NCBI GenBank assembly: GCA_021014325.1
Contig: CM037467.1
Coordinates: forward strand, 14,161,273 to 14,225,272
Origin: Plazaster borealis
Lineage: Eukaryota > Echinodermata > Asteroidea > Forcipulatida > Labidiasteridae
Direction: 5' to 3'
DNA: 64,000 nt
The notes beneath the pieces were generated by a model. The model did no database searches and had not been told where the DNA came from. It saw nothing but the letters and a program-made list of their open reading frames with translations. Each line of letters opens with the position of its first letter. The stretch's first letter is position 1. This document shows positions 24,101 through 45,312 of the stretch, piece by piece. The position numbers were made by a program, and so were the translations under genes.

Positions 24101-24775
24101 TTAGCCAATTGAAAATGTTTGCATAACTAAATTATCATCAATTAGAGAATTAGAACATCAGGACTTAAATTGGAACTAATTGTTATTATTTTTCTCAAAG
24201 TTGTATTAACTCATCTTGAAGAAATGTATACTTAAATAATTTTAAGAAGACTAACTGAAATGAAAGATAGTTGATAATGAAGAAATATGTATTAAATCTA
24301 GATTTGTGTCAACACATGTCTGGCTGCACCCTACGCCACACAATAGACAGGATGTAGCAATCCGATATGTAACGGCCGACCATCGACCAAAGCCCGGTCG
24401 AACAGTCGGCTTCCCAGTGAGACATGAAAGGCCTCATGACAATGCAGTCTAATCTGTCTTTACAAAATCTTGGCTGGTATGTGAAAGAAACAGGTCTTTG
24501 ATAGAGGCATTACGCACAAATCCGTCCAAAGAGTTAATCCGCTCATTGACTGCAGTGACTTTTGACCGAGGCCACATAACCATGATAACATAGACTCCAT
24601 GAAACAGTGCCTCATCACACGTGTTGTGTGGACATGACTACCCCCAAACACATACAGAAACTGGAATGCCAGTTTATAAGACCGATGCTGGCTATTGCGT
24701 AAGAGTTTTGCATGTTATTGTGTCCTCCGAAGAACCATACTCTGACCTTTCAACCTCTCTGGAAAAAAAATACAT

Positions 24776-25185
24776 GGCTGAGCGGTGAGAGCACTGGACT
24801 CAAGCTCTGGTGTTTCTGATCAACAGAGTGTGGGTTCGAGGCCCGGTCGTGACACTTGTGTCCTTAAGCAAGCCACTTAACCATTATTGCTGCATCCTTT
24901 GGATGGGACGTAAAGCTGTAGGTCCCGTGTGTTGTGTAATGCACGTAAATGAACCCAGTGCACTTATCGTAAAGAGAACAGGTTTGCCCTAGTGTTCCTG
25001 GTTTGATTGGCTGCATATTGCACCACAGCACCTTGTAAACCAGTACATGGTGCTTTGTAAAGGAATAGGTCTCATACGTACTCCGCATACCTTGCAGGAA
25101 AACAAATACTGAGCGCTTTGATACGCCCTTCAGGCGTGATCAAGCGCTATATTAGAACTCGGTATTATTATTATTATTATTACTT
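24776..25185 (+). repeat. tRNA-like SINE (family B), full-length copy with (ATT)n tail
   Basis: The head reads TGGCTGAGCGGTGAGAGCA (A-box, Leu/Ser-like) then GTGGGTTCGAGGCCC (B-box). The body carries GTAGGTCCCGTGTG and GCACGTAAATGAACCCAGTG, and the 3' end GAGCGCTTTGATACGCCCTT runs into TATTATTATTATTATTATTA. The same body is at 62185-62425, and the reverse complement is at 30640-30915 and 33440-33800. Confidence 0.8.
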
Positions 25186-25589
25186 GCCTTTGCTTATAAA
25201 CTTGTTACCTAACTCATCAGTTTTGGCTGCAACATTTTGGGTAAAAAGTAAAAATTGATTATACAATTTATTTTGACAAACTGCGATAAATGGAAAGGGT
25301 TTCATCAATGTTGTGACATAAAATACTTAATAGAAGATATCAATTAACGGTTTGATTTATAAAATACTAGAGTATTAGTTTTAAGCAAGGTTTGTAGGTT
25401 TAGAAACCAAATGCATTTAGTTGAGTTTATCATAGCTTTAAAAATCTGGACCCAATTTCATAAAGCTGTTTAAAATTTGTTAAATGTGACTGCTAAGCAG
25501 AAATTTGCCACCTGCTAAATAAAATACCATGAGTCATAGCTATTGCTTGTGACACATTCCCTGCTAAATTTTGCTAGAAAATTGAGGTT

Positions 25590-25939
25590 TTAAAGCACAT
25601 GTGTCACATTGGTAATTGTCAAAGACCAGTATCCACACTTGATGTGACCCAACATATACATGAAATAACAAACCTGTGAAAGTTTAAGCTCAATCGGTCA
25701 TTGGAGTCACAAGAAAAAAAGTGGGAAAAAAGCTTTTTCACTGTTTTCAAACATTGAGTTTTTGACTTGCAAGATCAAAAACAATTGCGTTACTCATTTC
25801 TCAAAAACTATTACATTTCAAGCAAAACTATTTCAAGAGAAGTTTCCCACCATGACCATCTTTATACAATGTACGGTGTGTCCAAATCTGTGAACATTTA
25901 AATGTTTACTCTTACCAATGTTTAATGCACACCCTTTAA
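25590..25939. mobile_element. TTAA-flanked MITE
   Basis: It is bounded by TTAA (25590-25593 and 25936-25939). It carries the family segments TTGGTAATTGTCAAAGACCA, AACCTGTGAAAGTTTAAGCT and CAATCGGTCATTGGAGTCAC near the left end, and CTTACCAATGTTTA near the right end. Confidence 0.75.
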
Positions 25940-27179
25940 GCAAAATTTTCTACTGAACAGCAATGTAAAATCGGGCAGTAACATGATCATGATGTTGTTT
26001 TTTCCTTCATTTTAATTTTTTTCCTTTTTGTTCAAGCACTGTGAGAACGTTTTGATAGATAAGAGTGATTTATGAGACTCCGGTATTATTATTACTATTA
26101 TTACTAATACATGGCTCCACAAATAAATGACTCCTGAACAATGTATTTTGAGTTATTTTTAGCAAGTTGCCAGTTTATTAATAAGAATCGGCATTAAACA
26201 TTATTTGCATGAATAATTCTTCCATTTTGATAGATTGCTAATGAATTACTCCATGTAAACTTAAGTTGATGCTAAGATTAAAGATTACTGCGTAACCAGG
26301 AAAGATTTCTCCTTTGTTTACCTAGTTACTTAGTAACCACAATTGAGGTTGGCTCAGTGGTTTCTTCCCTGCCTTACACCTTTGTGGAGTCATGGACCCC
26401 GGTTGGAATCCCAGATTGGAAACTTGCTCGTGGATTGAGTTTTCAGTACCTACCTGATTGCTTGGGTTTTTCTTCATATCTACAACTGACTAGACTTGTG
26501 GACAAGTCGCTAATGTTTTTCACGGCCGGTGATAGTCGAGTCGCGGTTAAAGACTGCTCTCGCAAGATCACTACTCTTACGCGAGGCTGCTGGCTCCTGA
26601 CTACTCCCGTTAAATGAGACCGTAGTCGTGAGAGCAGTAGTCTCGCGAGAACATTGCCCGTATCTCAAGAATCACGGAGAGAGTCGGAGCGCTATCATCG
26701 CGACAAATCTTCAGGTCCATGGGTCTCAGCGCTAGTCCCTTTTGATGGTCCCTTGGTTTCATTTACAGAAAGATATAATTCAAAAAGATTTTCCAAAACC
26801 CCTTACCTCTAGATACAATTCACACCTTTATACACTGAAGACTTCCACCCCATACCCCCCGAGTATATTTTTTCATGCTTCTTGAAATGTTCAAAGTGGT
26901 ACTTTACTACATGGACCCACCCACCTGAGAAGGCAGTTAAAGACCTTCTTGATGAAGTCTTAGATACATGTACTGCGCTTCCTTAATCTCTACCTTAGTT
27001 GCTAAGACCAATTCCAAGACACTGAATTTGAAAGAGACTACACTTATCAAGATAAATGCCTCTTAACTCAACCATTGGAAATATTTTCAGGAACTGTAGC
27101 CACTTGATTTTGAAGTAGTTACCGAAGTACATATCAATATTTCCAATCCACCAAAATGACAAAACATGGACTGCTTCAC

Positions 27180-27185
27180 TTTATT
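27180..27185 (-). terminator. Candidate DDX23 polyadenylation signal
   Basis: TTTATT on the plus strand reads AATAAA on the minus strand, about 400 bp after the DDX23 stop codon. The distance is reasonable for a 3' UTR, but the region is AT-rich and other sites are possible. Confidence 0.3.
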
Positions 27186-27588
27186 TTCAAACAAGAGCTC
27201 CACTGGTCCAGCTTCCAATTGTGACAAAACTTTTCAAATGATGAATTGGATGAAAACATTCCTCTATTAACCCTTACCCCCCCCCCCCCCCCCCGAGAGA
27301 TTCACTAGGATCCATCCTCACTCTAACAAAACAAACACCAATGGTTACTCCAACAACCAAACTGTTGAACTCTGATTATGGTGGTATGCCTGATCCCATG
27401 TAAAGCATAATCAGTTTACTGGTGCAATCCTCCACCCAACAGAATCAAATAAAATGTGTCATTGGAGTTTGATGGGTTAGGAGTGATTACAGTGAAACAT
27501 GAAATAAATCTGCTTAAACCTTCCCCACCAAACCAAATACCTCCTCACTCACTTCTCCTTTTCCCCCCAGTGGTTATTTTAGTCAGTG

Positions 27589-38242
<10,654 letters not shown>

Positions 38243-39053
38243 GTTGAAGTCTAAAACTTACAGCCGATCGGAAGGATCGGTTACACTTGCCAAAAATTGC
38301 TCCAAATCGTATTAAAATGGGCCAAAATGCTCTACAAAACGAACCCAACGTGTTACAAACGATACAATAATTACAAGTCGAGTTGGTTTTGGTGCGAGTT
38401 ATAAAACACCACTAGAGGGCGCTGTGTGGGACGGACAATAGAGTTTTTAGGGGGGGGCTCACAAAAGCTTGTGAAGCTTTTATTGTTATTTTGTAAAATA
38501 TTGATTTGTGAAAAGTGTTCATTCCTGTGGCTGTGTCTAAAATACGCCATCTGGAGAAGAATATTATAATAGTCTCACCGGGCATTTTACTATTCATTAA
38601 AATAAATAATGGTATTGATTTAATTGATTATAATGTAGGTATCAATCGTGGGTATAAGCGCATTACCGAACTGAAATTTACACGGTAGAGCCTACTGGAT
38701 GAATGAAATTATTTAATTGTGACCAGCGATAAGATTGGACAATTTTTTTTTTGAGATGCAAAGACAACCTAAAACTCGGATGTAGGCAGCGTCAGAAGAA
38801 CCGACCAGGCGTTTATTCCGCGTCTCCACAACCATTAATTAACATGTATTATGAAACATGATAAAGCCTTCAATGCCAAGTTCGGTATCACAGTTTTGTG
38901 CTTTTACTGATGCATTCCAGCCGTAGCAACGCACCACTGCATGTGTCACTGGCGTGCTGAAGTTTCCTTGAACAGTTCCATCAGAGGACTTCAAACCAAA
39001 GGAGGCAATAACCAAGGAAGCCCAACCAAGATTCCGGGGTGGTTTTTCATCCG
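38243..39053. promoter_or_regulatory. Divergent interval between DDX23 and the first C1GALT1-like gene
   Basis: DDX23 starts at 38242 (minus) and the galactosyltransferase at 39054 (plus), so 811 bp holds both 5' ends. I see no TATA box or repeat. The part nearest DDX23 has moderate CpG (CCGATCGGAAGGATCGG at 38264). Confidence 0.45.
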
Positions 39054-41514
39054 ATGGCCAACCTGCGGAGCCTCTTTCTCTTGTTACTCTCCTTTACCAG
39101 TGGCAGCTTCCTGACGTGGATGGTGACCATGAGCACCTTGGAGGAATACAAGACGCTACTGCAAGAAAGGGCGAAGGCGGAAATGGTTGATGACATCTTC
39201 ACTAATAGACCTCGTATCTTACAAGACGTGACTCATCCTAATGCTATTCGCACGCAGGGTAAGAAGGAATCGTCCATTCCAACAGTATTGTCACCATGGT
39301 CACAAGCGCTAGATTATTACCCCTTGCTCCCCCCCCATCACTCGTCCACGGCTCAATTTCACAAAGCACTAAGATTCATCTGAAGATGGGTTGTCAGTAT
39401 CACCATAGTGATTTGTATTGTGAAATCACACTTCGCTATAGCATTAAAAGATTGATACAGATTGATTAAGATCAATTTTAACTCTTTTGTGACACAGTTT
39501 CTTCTACTTGAGTCTGACACATCTTCGATGATTTTTTTAAAATTTTGTCTTGACCAAGACAGTTTTAAATATAAACATGTATTTTATTGTCAGAAGATTT
39601 AAAAATAAATATATAAATACAGTGTCTGACTTGTTCTCATAAATAAATAAATATTAATTAACAAATAAATAGCCATAGAACTTTACCATAGACCTTTTCG
39701 CAAATACACGGTGTGCACAAGTTTCCCGTAGAGCCGCAGTGCATGCAGGTCTAGCTAGCAATTAAAAGCAATCAATTTGATCGCTAACTAGACCAGCATG
39801 CAATGCGGCTCTATGCGAAACTTGTGCACACTGTGTATTTGCGAAAAGGTCTCTGCCTCCAACTTTATCAAGTTCCAAGAATCCAATAATTCTCATGAAC
39901 GCAGTCCGAGTGTCATTTTTCATTAAACCAACAAAGTGCCTGACTATTTGGTTCCACTGGTGGTTTGGATGTGAGAATAAGTCTGCAATGATTAAGGTCG
40001 GTTATAAGGAGATTATTCGTCTGTTTTATTTTTTGATCTTTGGTTCTCAGGTAAATCGAGGACATTGCGTAATCCGAATTTAAAAACCAACAAAACTAGA
40101 GTGCTATGCTGGATTCTGACGTCACCGGACACTCTTCAGACTAGAGCCCTTGGCATTAAGGAAACTTGGGGTCCCCGTTGTGACGTCACATTGTATATGA
40201 GCTCAAAAACCGATCCTGATTTTCCAGCAGTTGGGCTCGAGGTGAAAGAAGGAAGGGCAGCTCTATGGAACAAAACCAAGGCTGCCATTATGTACATCTA
40301 TAAACATCATTTCAACGACGCTGATTGGTTCATGAAGGCTGATGACGACACTTACGTCATAGTGGAGAATTTGAGAGATTTTCTGCGGGATAAAAACAGC
40401 AATAAACCGGTTTACTACGGGCATCATTTTAAGGAGTACATCCATCAAGGATACATGAGTGGTGGTGCAGGGTATGTGATGAGCAGAGAAGCTCTCAGGT
40501 CATTGGTTGTCAAACAGCTCCAGATACCATTGAAGACACCGAGCTGTGAATATTATGACATGATTATAAGCGAAGATGTAAGGACGGGGCTCTGTTTGCA
40601 GATGGCGGGAGTTAATGTTGGTGATTCAAGGGATGCTCAGAATAAAAGTCGGTTCTTACCTTTGACCGTAGAGAGTTTCTTCAATGGGAAAGTACCTGAG
40701 TGGTTCCACCGCTTTTCAAAGCATAAATCGAAAATGGTACGATTTATATTTTCAGTATGGTTTGAAATAAAAAAATATTTATTTTTGATTCAATTCAATA
40801 AACGAACAACATTATTCCATGTTGGCGATAAAAACATTTTGTACGGGCAAGTGTTTAACAAACAAGTACAGATGGATAAGAAAAATGAAAAAATGAATGT
40901 CATATTTAGTATGGAAGCCACAGCTACAACACATAAATACATCATTATAATCATAGCAACAGTTAAACTGGAGCCTAGGACGGGGTTTAAAGACACTGAA
41001 CACGTTTGGTAATTGTCAAAGACCAGTCTTCTCACTTGGTGTATCTCAACACACGCACAAAATAACAAACCTGTGAAAATTTGAACTCAATTGGTCTTCG
41101 AAGTTGCGAGATAATAATGGAAGAAAAAACACCCTTGTCACACGAAGTTGTGTGCTTTCAGGTGTGATTTCGAGACCTCACGCGTGAGGTCTCGAAATGA
41201 ATTCAAATATTTTACTGAGAAATTACTTTTTTTTTCAAAAACAACGTTACTTAAGAGGGAGCCGTTTCTCACAATGTTTTGTACTATCAACAGCTCTCCA
41301 TTGATCGTTACCAAGTAAGTTTTTATGCTAACAATTATTTTGAGTAATTACCAATAGTGTCCATGCCTTTAAGCAAATAATTTTCTCTCTTAATGATTTT
41401 CAGGGTTCGGAATGCTGCTCAGAAAGCCTGATATCTATCCATTACGTCACTAGTCGTGAGTCGATGGCATTGCTGGATTATTACATACACCGTATACGGA
41501 GAAGCATAACGTGA
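39054..41514 (+). CDS. C1GALT1-like core 1 beta-1,3-galactosyltransferase, copy A
   Basis: The family transfers galactose from UDP-Gal to GalNAc-Ser/Thr in the Golgi to form core 1 (T antigen) O-glycans. Three exons, 39054-39258, 40051-40736 and 41404-41514, encode 333 residues. Residues 1-26 are a type II membrane anchor (LFLLLLSFTSGSFLTW) followed by a short stem. The catalytic domain has VLCWILTSPDT, TWGPRCD, DFPAVGL and DADWFMKADDDTY with the metal-binding DDD at 166-168. QGYMSGGAGYV, ISEDVRTGLC and GDSRD follow, and the last exon holds ECCSESLISIHYV. ATG 39054 was chosen because it opens directly into the anchor. The GT31 family call is firm. Orthology to vertebrate C1GALT1 as opposed to a lineage-specific paralogue is not resolved, so no symbol is given. 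It is 30 residues shorter than copy B, mostly in the stem. Confidence 0.92.
39690..39852. mobile_element. Foldback MITE with ~70-bp arms in intron 1 of copy A
   Basis: The left arm AGACCTTTTCGCAAATACAC continues to a TGCATGCAGGTCTAGCTAGC end, and the right arm is its reverse complement, ending GAAAAGGTCT at 39852. The loop is about 20 bases. It has no coding capacity. Confidence 0.88.
40987..41372. mobile_element. TTAA-flanked MITE in intron 2 of copy A
   Basis: TTAA bounds both ends. It has CACGTTTGGTAATTGTCAAA near the left and AGTAATTACCAATAGTGT near the right, with the family segment AACCTGTGAAAATTTGAACT. An extra inner hairpin, ACCTCACGCGTGAGGT, occurs near 41176-41191. It ends 31 bp before exon 3. 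Confidence 0.85.
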
Positions 41515-41572
41515 GGTCACGTCAGGTGAACTTCAAGGTGATCGTCAGCGTGCAGAGGTAGGGGGGCCTACC

Positions 41573-41752
41573 TACCATCGTCCATGGCCGATATGTGGCA
41601 GAGGGTGTGTTCCCCCCCCCAAATGTTCCCTTTTTTAAACACACTCTTTTCCTCTTGTACAGAAGTAAACGCCCCCTTAAATCCTCTTAGAATTCCTGAG
41701 AATCCGAACACAGTAAAGACACAATAGGAGGGAGGTACACATATCGAGCACC
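41573..41752. mobile_element. MITE with CGATAT...CCCC termini, copy 1
   Basis: It resembles 49866-50036 throughout, with AAATGTTCCC, CTCTTGTACAGAAGTAAAC and AAATCCTC in the same order. Ends are inverted (CCGATATGTGG and CACATATCGAG). It lies 60 bp after the stop codon of copy A and may be in its 3' UTR. Confidence 0.7.
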
Positions 41753-41839
41753 AACACAACCTAAAACTCTGCCATACATGATGATCACAAATGAAATCAT
41801 ATTAATTTATAATTGATAAACTTCAAACAATCCTTTACA

Positions 41840-41859
41840 AATAAAACCATTCCAATAAA
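41840..41859 (+). terminator. Candidate polyadenylation signals for C1GALT1-like copy A
   Basis: Two AATAAA hexamers, at 41840-41845 and 41854-41859, lie about 330 bp after the stop codon. Confidence 0.4.
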
Positions 41860-42672
41860 GCCAAGAATGCCACTCCACAGTAAGTGTTTTGTAGGGCACA
41901 TAGGTGCAACAGGGTACGTTGAATTCCCATGACTATAATATTTGCGAAACCAGACCATTTTTCGGAAAGCAAACAATGTTCATTTTCTTTTTGGGTTATC
42001 GTTCATTAATTTTGTTTTGATTCTAATAAATTTGTGATTTTGAAAGTTCTCATAAACTGAAATTGTTTGTAATTAAACCAAAAGTACCGCATTTTTTAAA
42101 TTATGGTTTCTTGTTTGGGATATATTTATTGTATTACGGTACTCGTTGTTTATTTTTATTTGTTTTATTTTTTATTTTGTTTGGCCAAAATATCAAATTC
42201 ACTGTACAGAGCGCCCTCTGTCAATATCGATTACGATTGATTTGAATCGCGACTTCTGTCTGGGATTTTCTCATCACTTCAAGACAAAGAGATTTTTCAC
42301 AGCAAAAACAATGAAGGCGCCTGCTGTTCAAATTCAATTCAGCATGTCGTGTGTTATGCAAATTTCATGTTGGGACACATCGATCGTCTTCTAATACTGT
42401 TGAACATGAAGTGTTACTTATAATTTTATGGCTTTATCCATTTTTACGCAACGGCTGATGGCGAATACAGTCTTTTTAGACTTACGAAACACGAATAGTT
42501 CTACGTCAATCACCAGATGATACTAAAAATAACTTCAGAGTCCATTAATACAGAACTTCTCCTTTGTCACGGACGGTGCGTGGAAGATTTCTACGTAATT
42601 TGTACAACTGTGAAGATGTTCCTGCAGCCCTAAACATTTGATGCCATTTTGGAGTAGACTACAGTTGGCAAA

Positions 42673-44921
42673 ATGGCAAATAACATGGAGAATATATTCA
42701 TGCTACTGCTCGCCTTTTTCGGAGGTAGTTTCTTGACGTGGATAATGGCGATGCACACAGTGCATAAATATGAGTCCGTTTTACGGGAGAGAGAAGCTAA
42801 AAACTTGAACCGGGGCTCACTTCAATCTGTCCCCATGAACTTCATAAAATATAGCGAGAGAAAACTTCACAATCGTTCCCGAGAAGATAATGTCATGACC
42901 AACGCATCTCAGCGTCTCCCGCCGGTACACCCGACGCAAAGGCCCGCTGTGAAGCAACGCTCACCGAACGGTAAGGTCGACCTTTTTTCAGTCAGGGATG
43001 AGAGTAGATGTCTGTGAACAATGGCTTGCGGCCCTGGGTCCCTTTCTTCATTTTAGACCATGAACCTCCCCGGATGTTTGGTTTACAGACTCTGTGCATC
43101 ACCAGAAATACAACACATTGTTTGGACACAATGTGGACTATTTCTGTCTCTCTCTCATTGGTGATTGCGTCGAGTTCTTTCAAGAAATGTTGATGCTCAA
43201 AACATTTTGAGAAAATCCTGAAATCAGAAAACAAAATCCTTTGTGACATCGTGGAAACTCCTCTTTAGTGACCCGGTCATTGTTTGCTCAGTTAATAAAA
43301 ACATGCATGGCAAAAATGATGACAATTGTGAATAGGTACATTGTTAGTTTCGTAATGTGTACGTGTGTATGTGGTCCAGCAACACATTGCGGTTTCATAT
43401 ATGACTGCAATTTAAGGCAGAACCAAACTTTTTCTTTTCTTTTATGAGGTAATTTTTGGGGGTCTGTTAGCACAGGGTTTTTGTTGAAACGAATTAAAAG
43501 CCTGGTAAACATTTTTTAAGACACGAAGTCTACACAGAAAAACTTTGAAAGACATCGCCTTTTCACATGCAAGAATATAGACAAATATACACACTGTTGA
43601 AATATTGCGACTTGATTAACGCCATTGGTGTACAATCCCTCAATATTATTTGAAAATAAGTTCGTGTTTTCGTTTTTCAACAGATCATCGCAGCACGTCT
43701 GAGATCAACAATGCAAGCAAGCCCAGGTTGCTTTGTTGGGTCATGACGACACCAGATACTCTGCACAGTAGAGCAATCGGAATCAAGAAAACTTGGGGTC
43801 CCCGCTGTGACATCACACTGTATATGAGCTCAAAAACCGATACTGATTTTCCAGCAGTTGGACTTCCAGTGAGCGAAGGAAGAGCAAATTTGTGGAACAA
43901 GACAAAAGAAGCATTTCTTTACATCTATAAGCACCATTTCAATGACGCTGATTGGTTCATGAAGGCTGATGACGACACTTACGTCATAGTTGATAATTTA
44001 AGAGATTTTCTGCGAAATAAAAACAGCAGCAAACCGGTTTACTACGGGCATCATTTTCAAAAGTACGTGTATCAGGGGTACATGAGTGGTGGTGCAGGGT
44101 ATGTGATGAGTAAAGAAGCCCTCAAGAGGCTGGTTGTTGACGAACTAAGGATTCATGTGAATTGTCACACCAAAGGCAAGATTACAAAAGTAGAGGATAT
44201 GATGATTGGTTGGTGTCTAGCCAGAGTCAAAGTACTTCCCGGTGACTCGAGGGATGAATATCAACGAAGTCGATTCCTGCCTTTACATACGGAGCATTAC
44301 TTCAATCATTTAGTGCCGGACTGGATGCACAATTACTCAAAATACAGCGTGAAATCGGTAACAAATGAAAACACGTCTTAACAGTTCCAAATCTATTGCT
44401 AATAAGTCCCTACAGGTAGTTGGTTCAAATGAGTAACCATTCGGATTGAGAGGCCTGACTAAAATCAAGTGGTACAATAGATAAATTGTCTGAGAGTTTT
44501 CGATGGGGTGTTGGGGTGTTTGTTTGTTTGTTTGTTTGTTTGTTCTTTGAGGTGTTTGTTTGCTTGTTTGTTGGGGTGTTGGGGTGTGTGTTTTGTTTTG
44601 TTTTGTTTGGGGTTTGGGGGTTTTGGGGTGGTGTTTTTTTTTGGGGGGGGGGTCGGGTTCGGGCGTTTGTTTTTTTGCTGTTGTTGTTGTTGCCGTTGCC
44701 GTTGTTGTGCCGTTGTTGTTTGTTGTTGTTATTTGTTGATGTTGTTTTTTGTCGTTGCTGCTGCTGTTGCTACTGTGGTTGGTTGTGGTTGTGGTTGTGG
44801 TTGTGGCTGCTGCTGCTGCTGCTTCAGCTGCTTCTGCTTCTGCTGCCGCTGCTGCTGCTGGTGTTGTTGTTGTTATTGTTGTTTTGGTTGCTGTTGTTGT
44901 GGTTGTTGTCGTTTTTGTTGT

Positions 44922-44964
<43 letters not shown>

Positions 44965-45312
44965 CGTGGGGTTTTTTTTGCCACTGTTTCAGTAGCATTT
45001 AAGCAGTGGTTTGCCAACTAGACTTATTTTGAAAGATCTTATCTGTGTAAACGGCAAAACTGATAGACCATGTCTTTTAATTTTTTTAATCAAAACTCTT
45101 TGTTTATTTTGATCCACATTGTCTCCAAATCCTCTTTGATTTTTAAAATAATTTTTCTCACAATTCTTTTTGTTTATTTTGTTTATTTACAGGGCCCCGA
45201 TTGCTGCTCAGATAGTCTCATATCTATCCACTACGTCCCCAATGAAGCATCGATGCGAACGCTTGATTACTACATTCATGGAATAAAACTGAAGAAAAAA
45301 TCAAGCCGATAA
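42673..45312 (+). CDS. C1GALT1-like core 1 beta-1,3-galactosyltransferase, copy B
   Basis: Three exons, 42673-42970, 43684-44357 and 45193-45312, encode 363 residues, the length I recall for human C1GALT1. Residues 1-26 form the Golgi anchor (MLLLAFFGGSFLTWIMAM), then a longer basic stem. The catalytic motifs match copy A: LLCWVMTTPDT, TWGPRCDIT, DADWFMKADDDTY (DDD 195-197), QGYMSGGAGYV, VEDMMIGWCLA and PGDSRD. The last exon has GPDCCSDSLISIHYV, close to the vertebrate version. Introns sit at the same positions and phases as in copy A, so the pair arose by tandem duplication. Copy B retains more of the canonical family sequence. Same function assumed; acceptor preference cannot be told from sequence. 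Confidence 0.93.
44508..44975 (+). repeat. G/T-rich and triplet-repeat tract in intron 2 of copy B
   Basis: The plus strand is almost free of A for about 450 bp. It passes from TTTG repeats to GGGGTTT-rich DNA, then GTT/CCGTTG, then CTG (GCTGCTGCTGCTGCTTCAGC) and finally a long (TTG)n run near 44925-44965. All frames are open because stop codons cannot form, so the long frames on both strands are artefacts. Confidence 0.92.

Larger units (their letters stand above)
23562..27588. other. Intergenic region between convergent gene ends (helicase and DDX23)
   Basis: Both neighbouring genes end here. It holds a TTAA-flanked MITE (23791-24100), a SINE (24776-25185), part of an AAATTTCATAAAGCTG repeat (about 25440-25590), a second TTAA MITE (25590-25939), a TATTATTATTACTATTATTA tail near 26085, and a C-run near 27282-27295. 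The stretch 26340-26720 has short inverted pieces such as GACTGCTCTCGC and GCGAGA and may be another decayed element. No coding exon is recognisable. Confidence 0.7.
41515..42672. other. Interval between the two C1GALT1-like genes
   Basis: It holds a MITE (41573-41752) and tandem AATAAA signals (41840-41859) that could end copy A, then AT-rich DNA. The promoter of copy B should lie toward 42600, but I see no clear core element. Confidence 0.5.

Noticed and set aside
24776..24860. tRNA-Leu or tRNA-Ser gene
   Set aside because: Promoter boxes fit, but there is no acceptor stem pairing, and the following body and (TTA)n tail are shared with other copies.
44337..45017. 226-codon minus-strand frame rich in Gln and Thr, and 160-170-codon plus-strand frames rich in Leu and Val
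   Set aside because: They cover the G/T triplet tract in an intron, where stop codons cannot form. The flanking exons of the galactosyltransferase splice across it.
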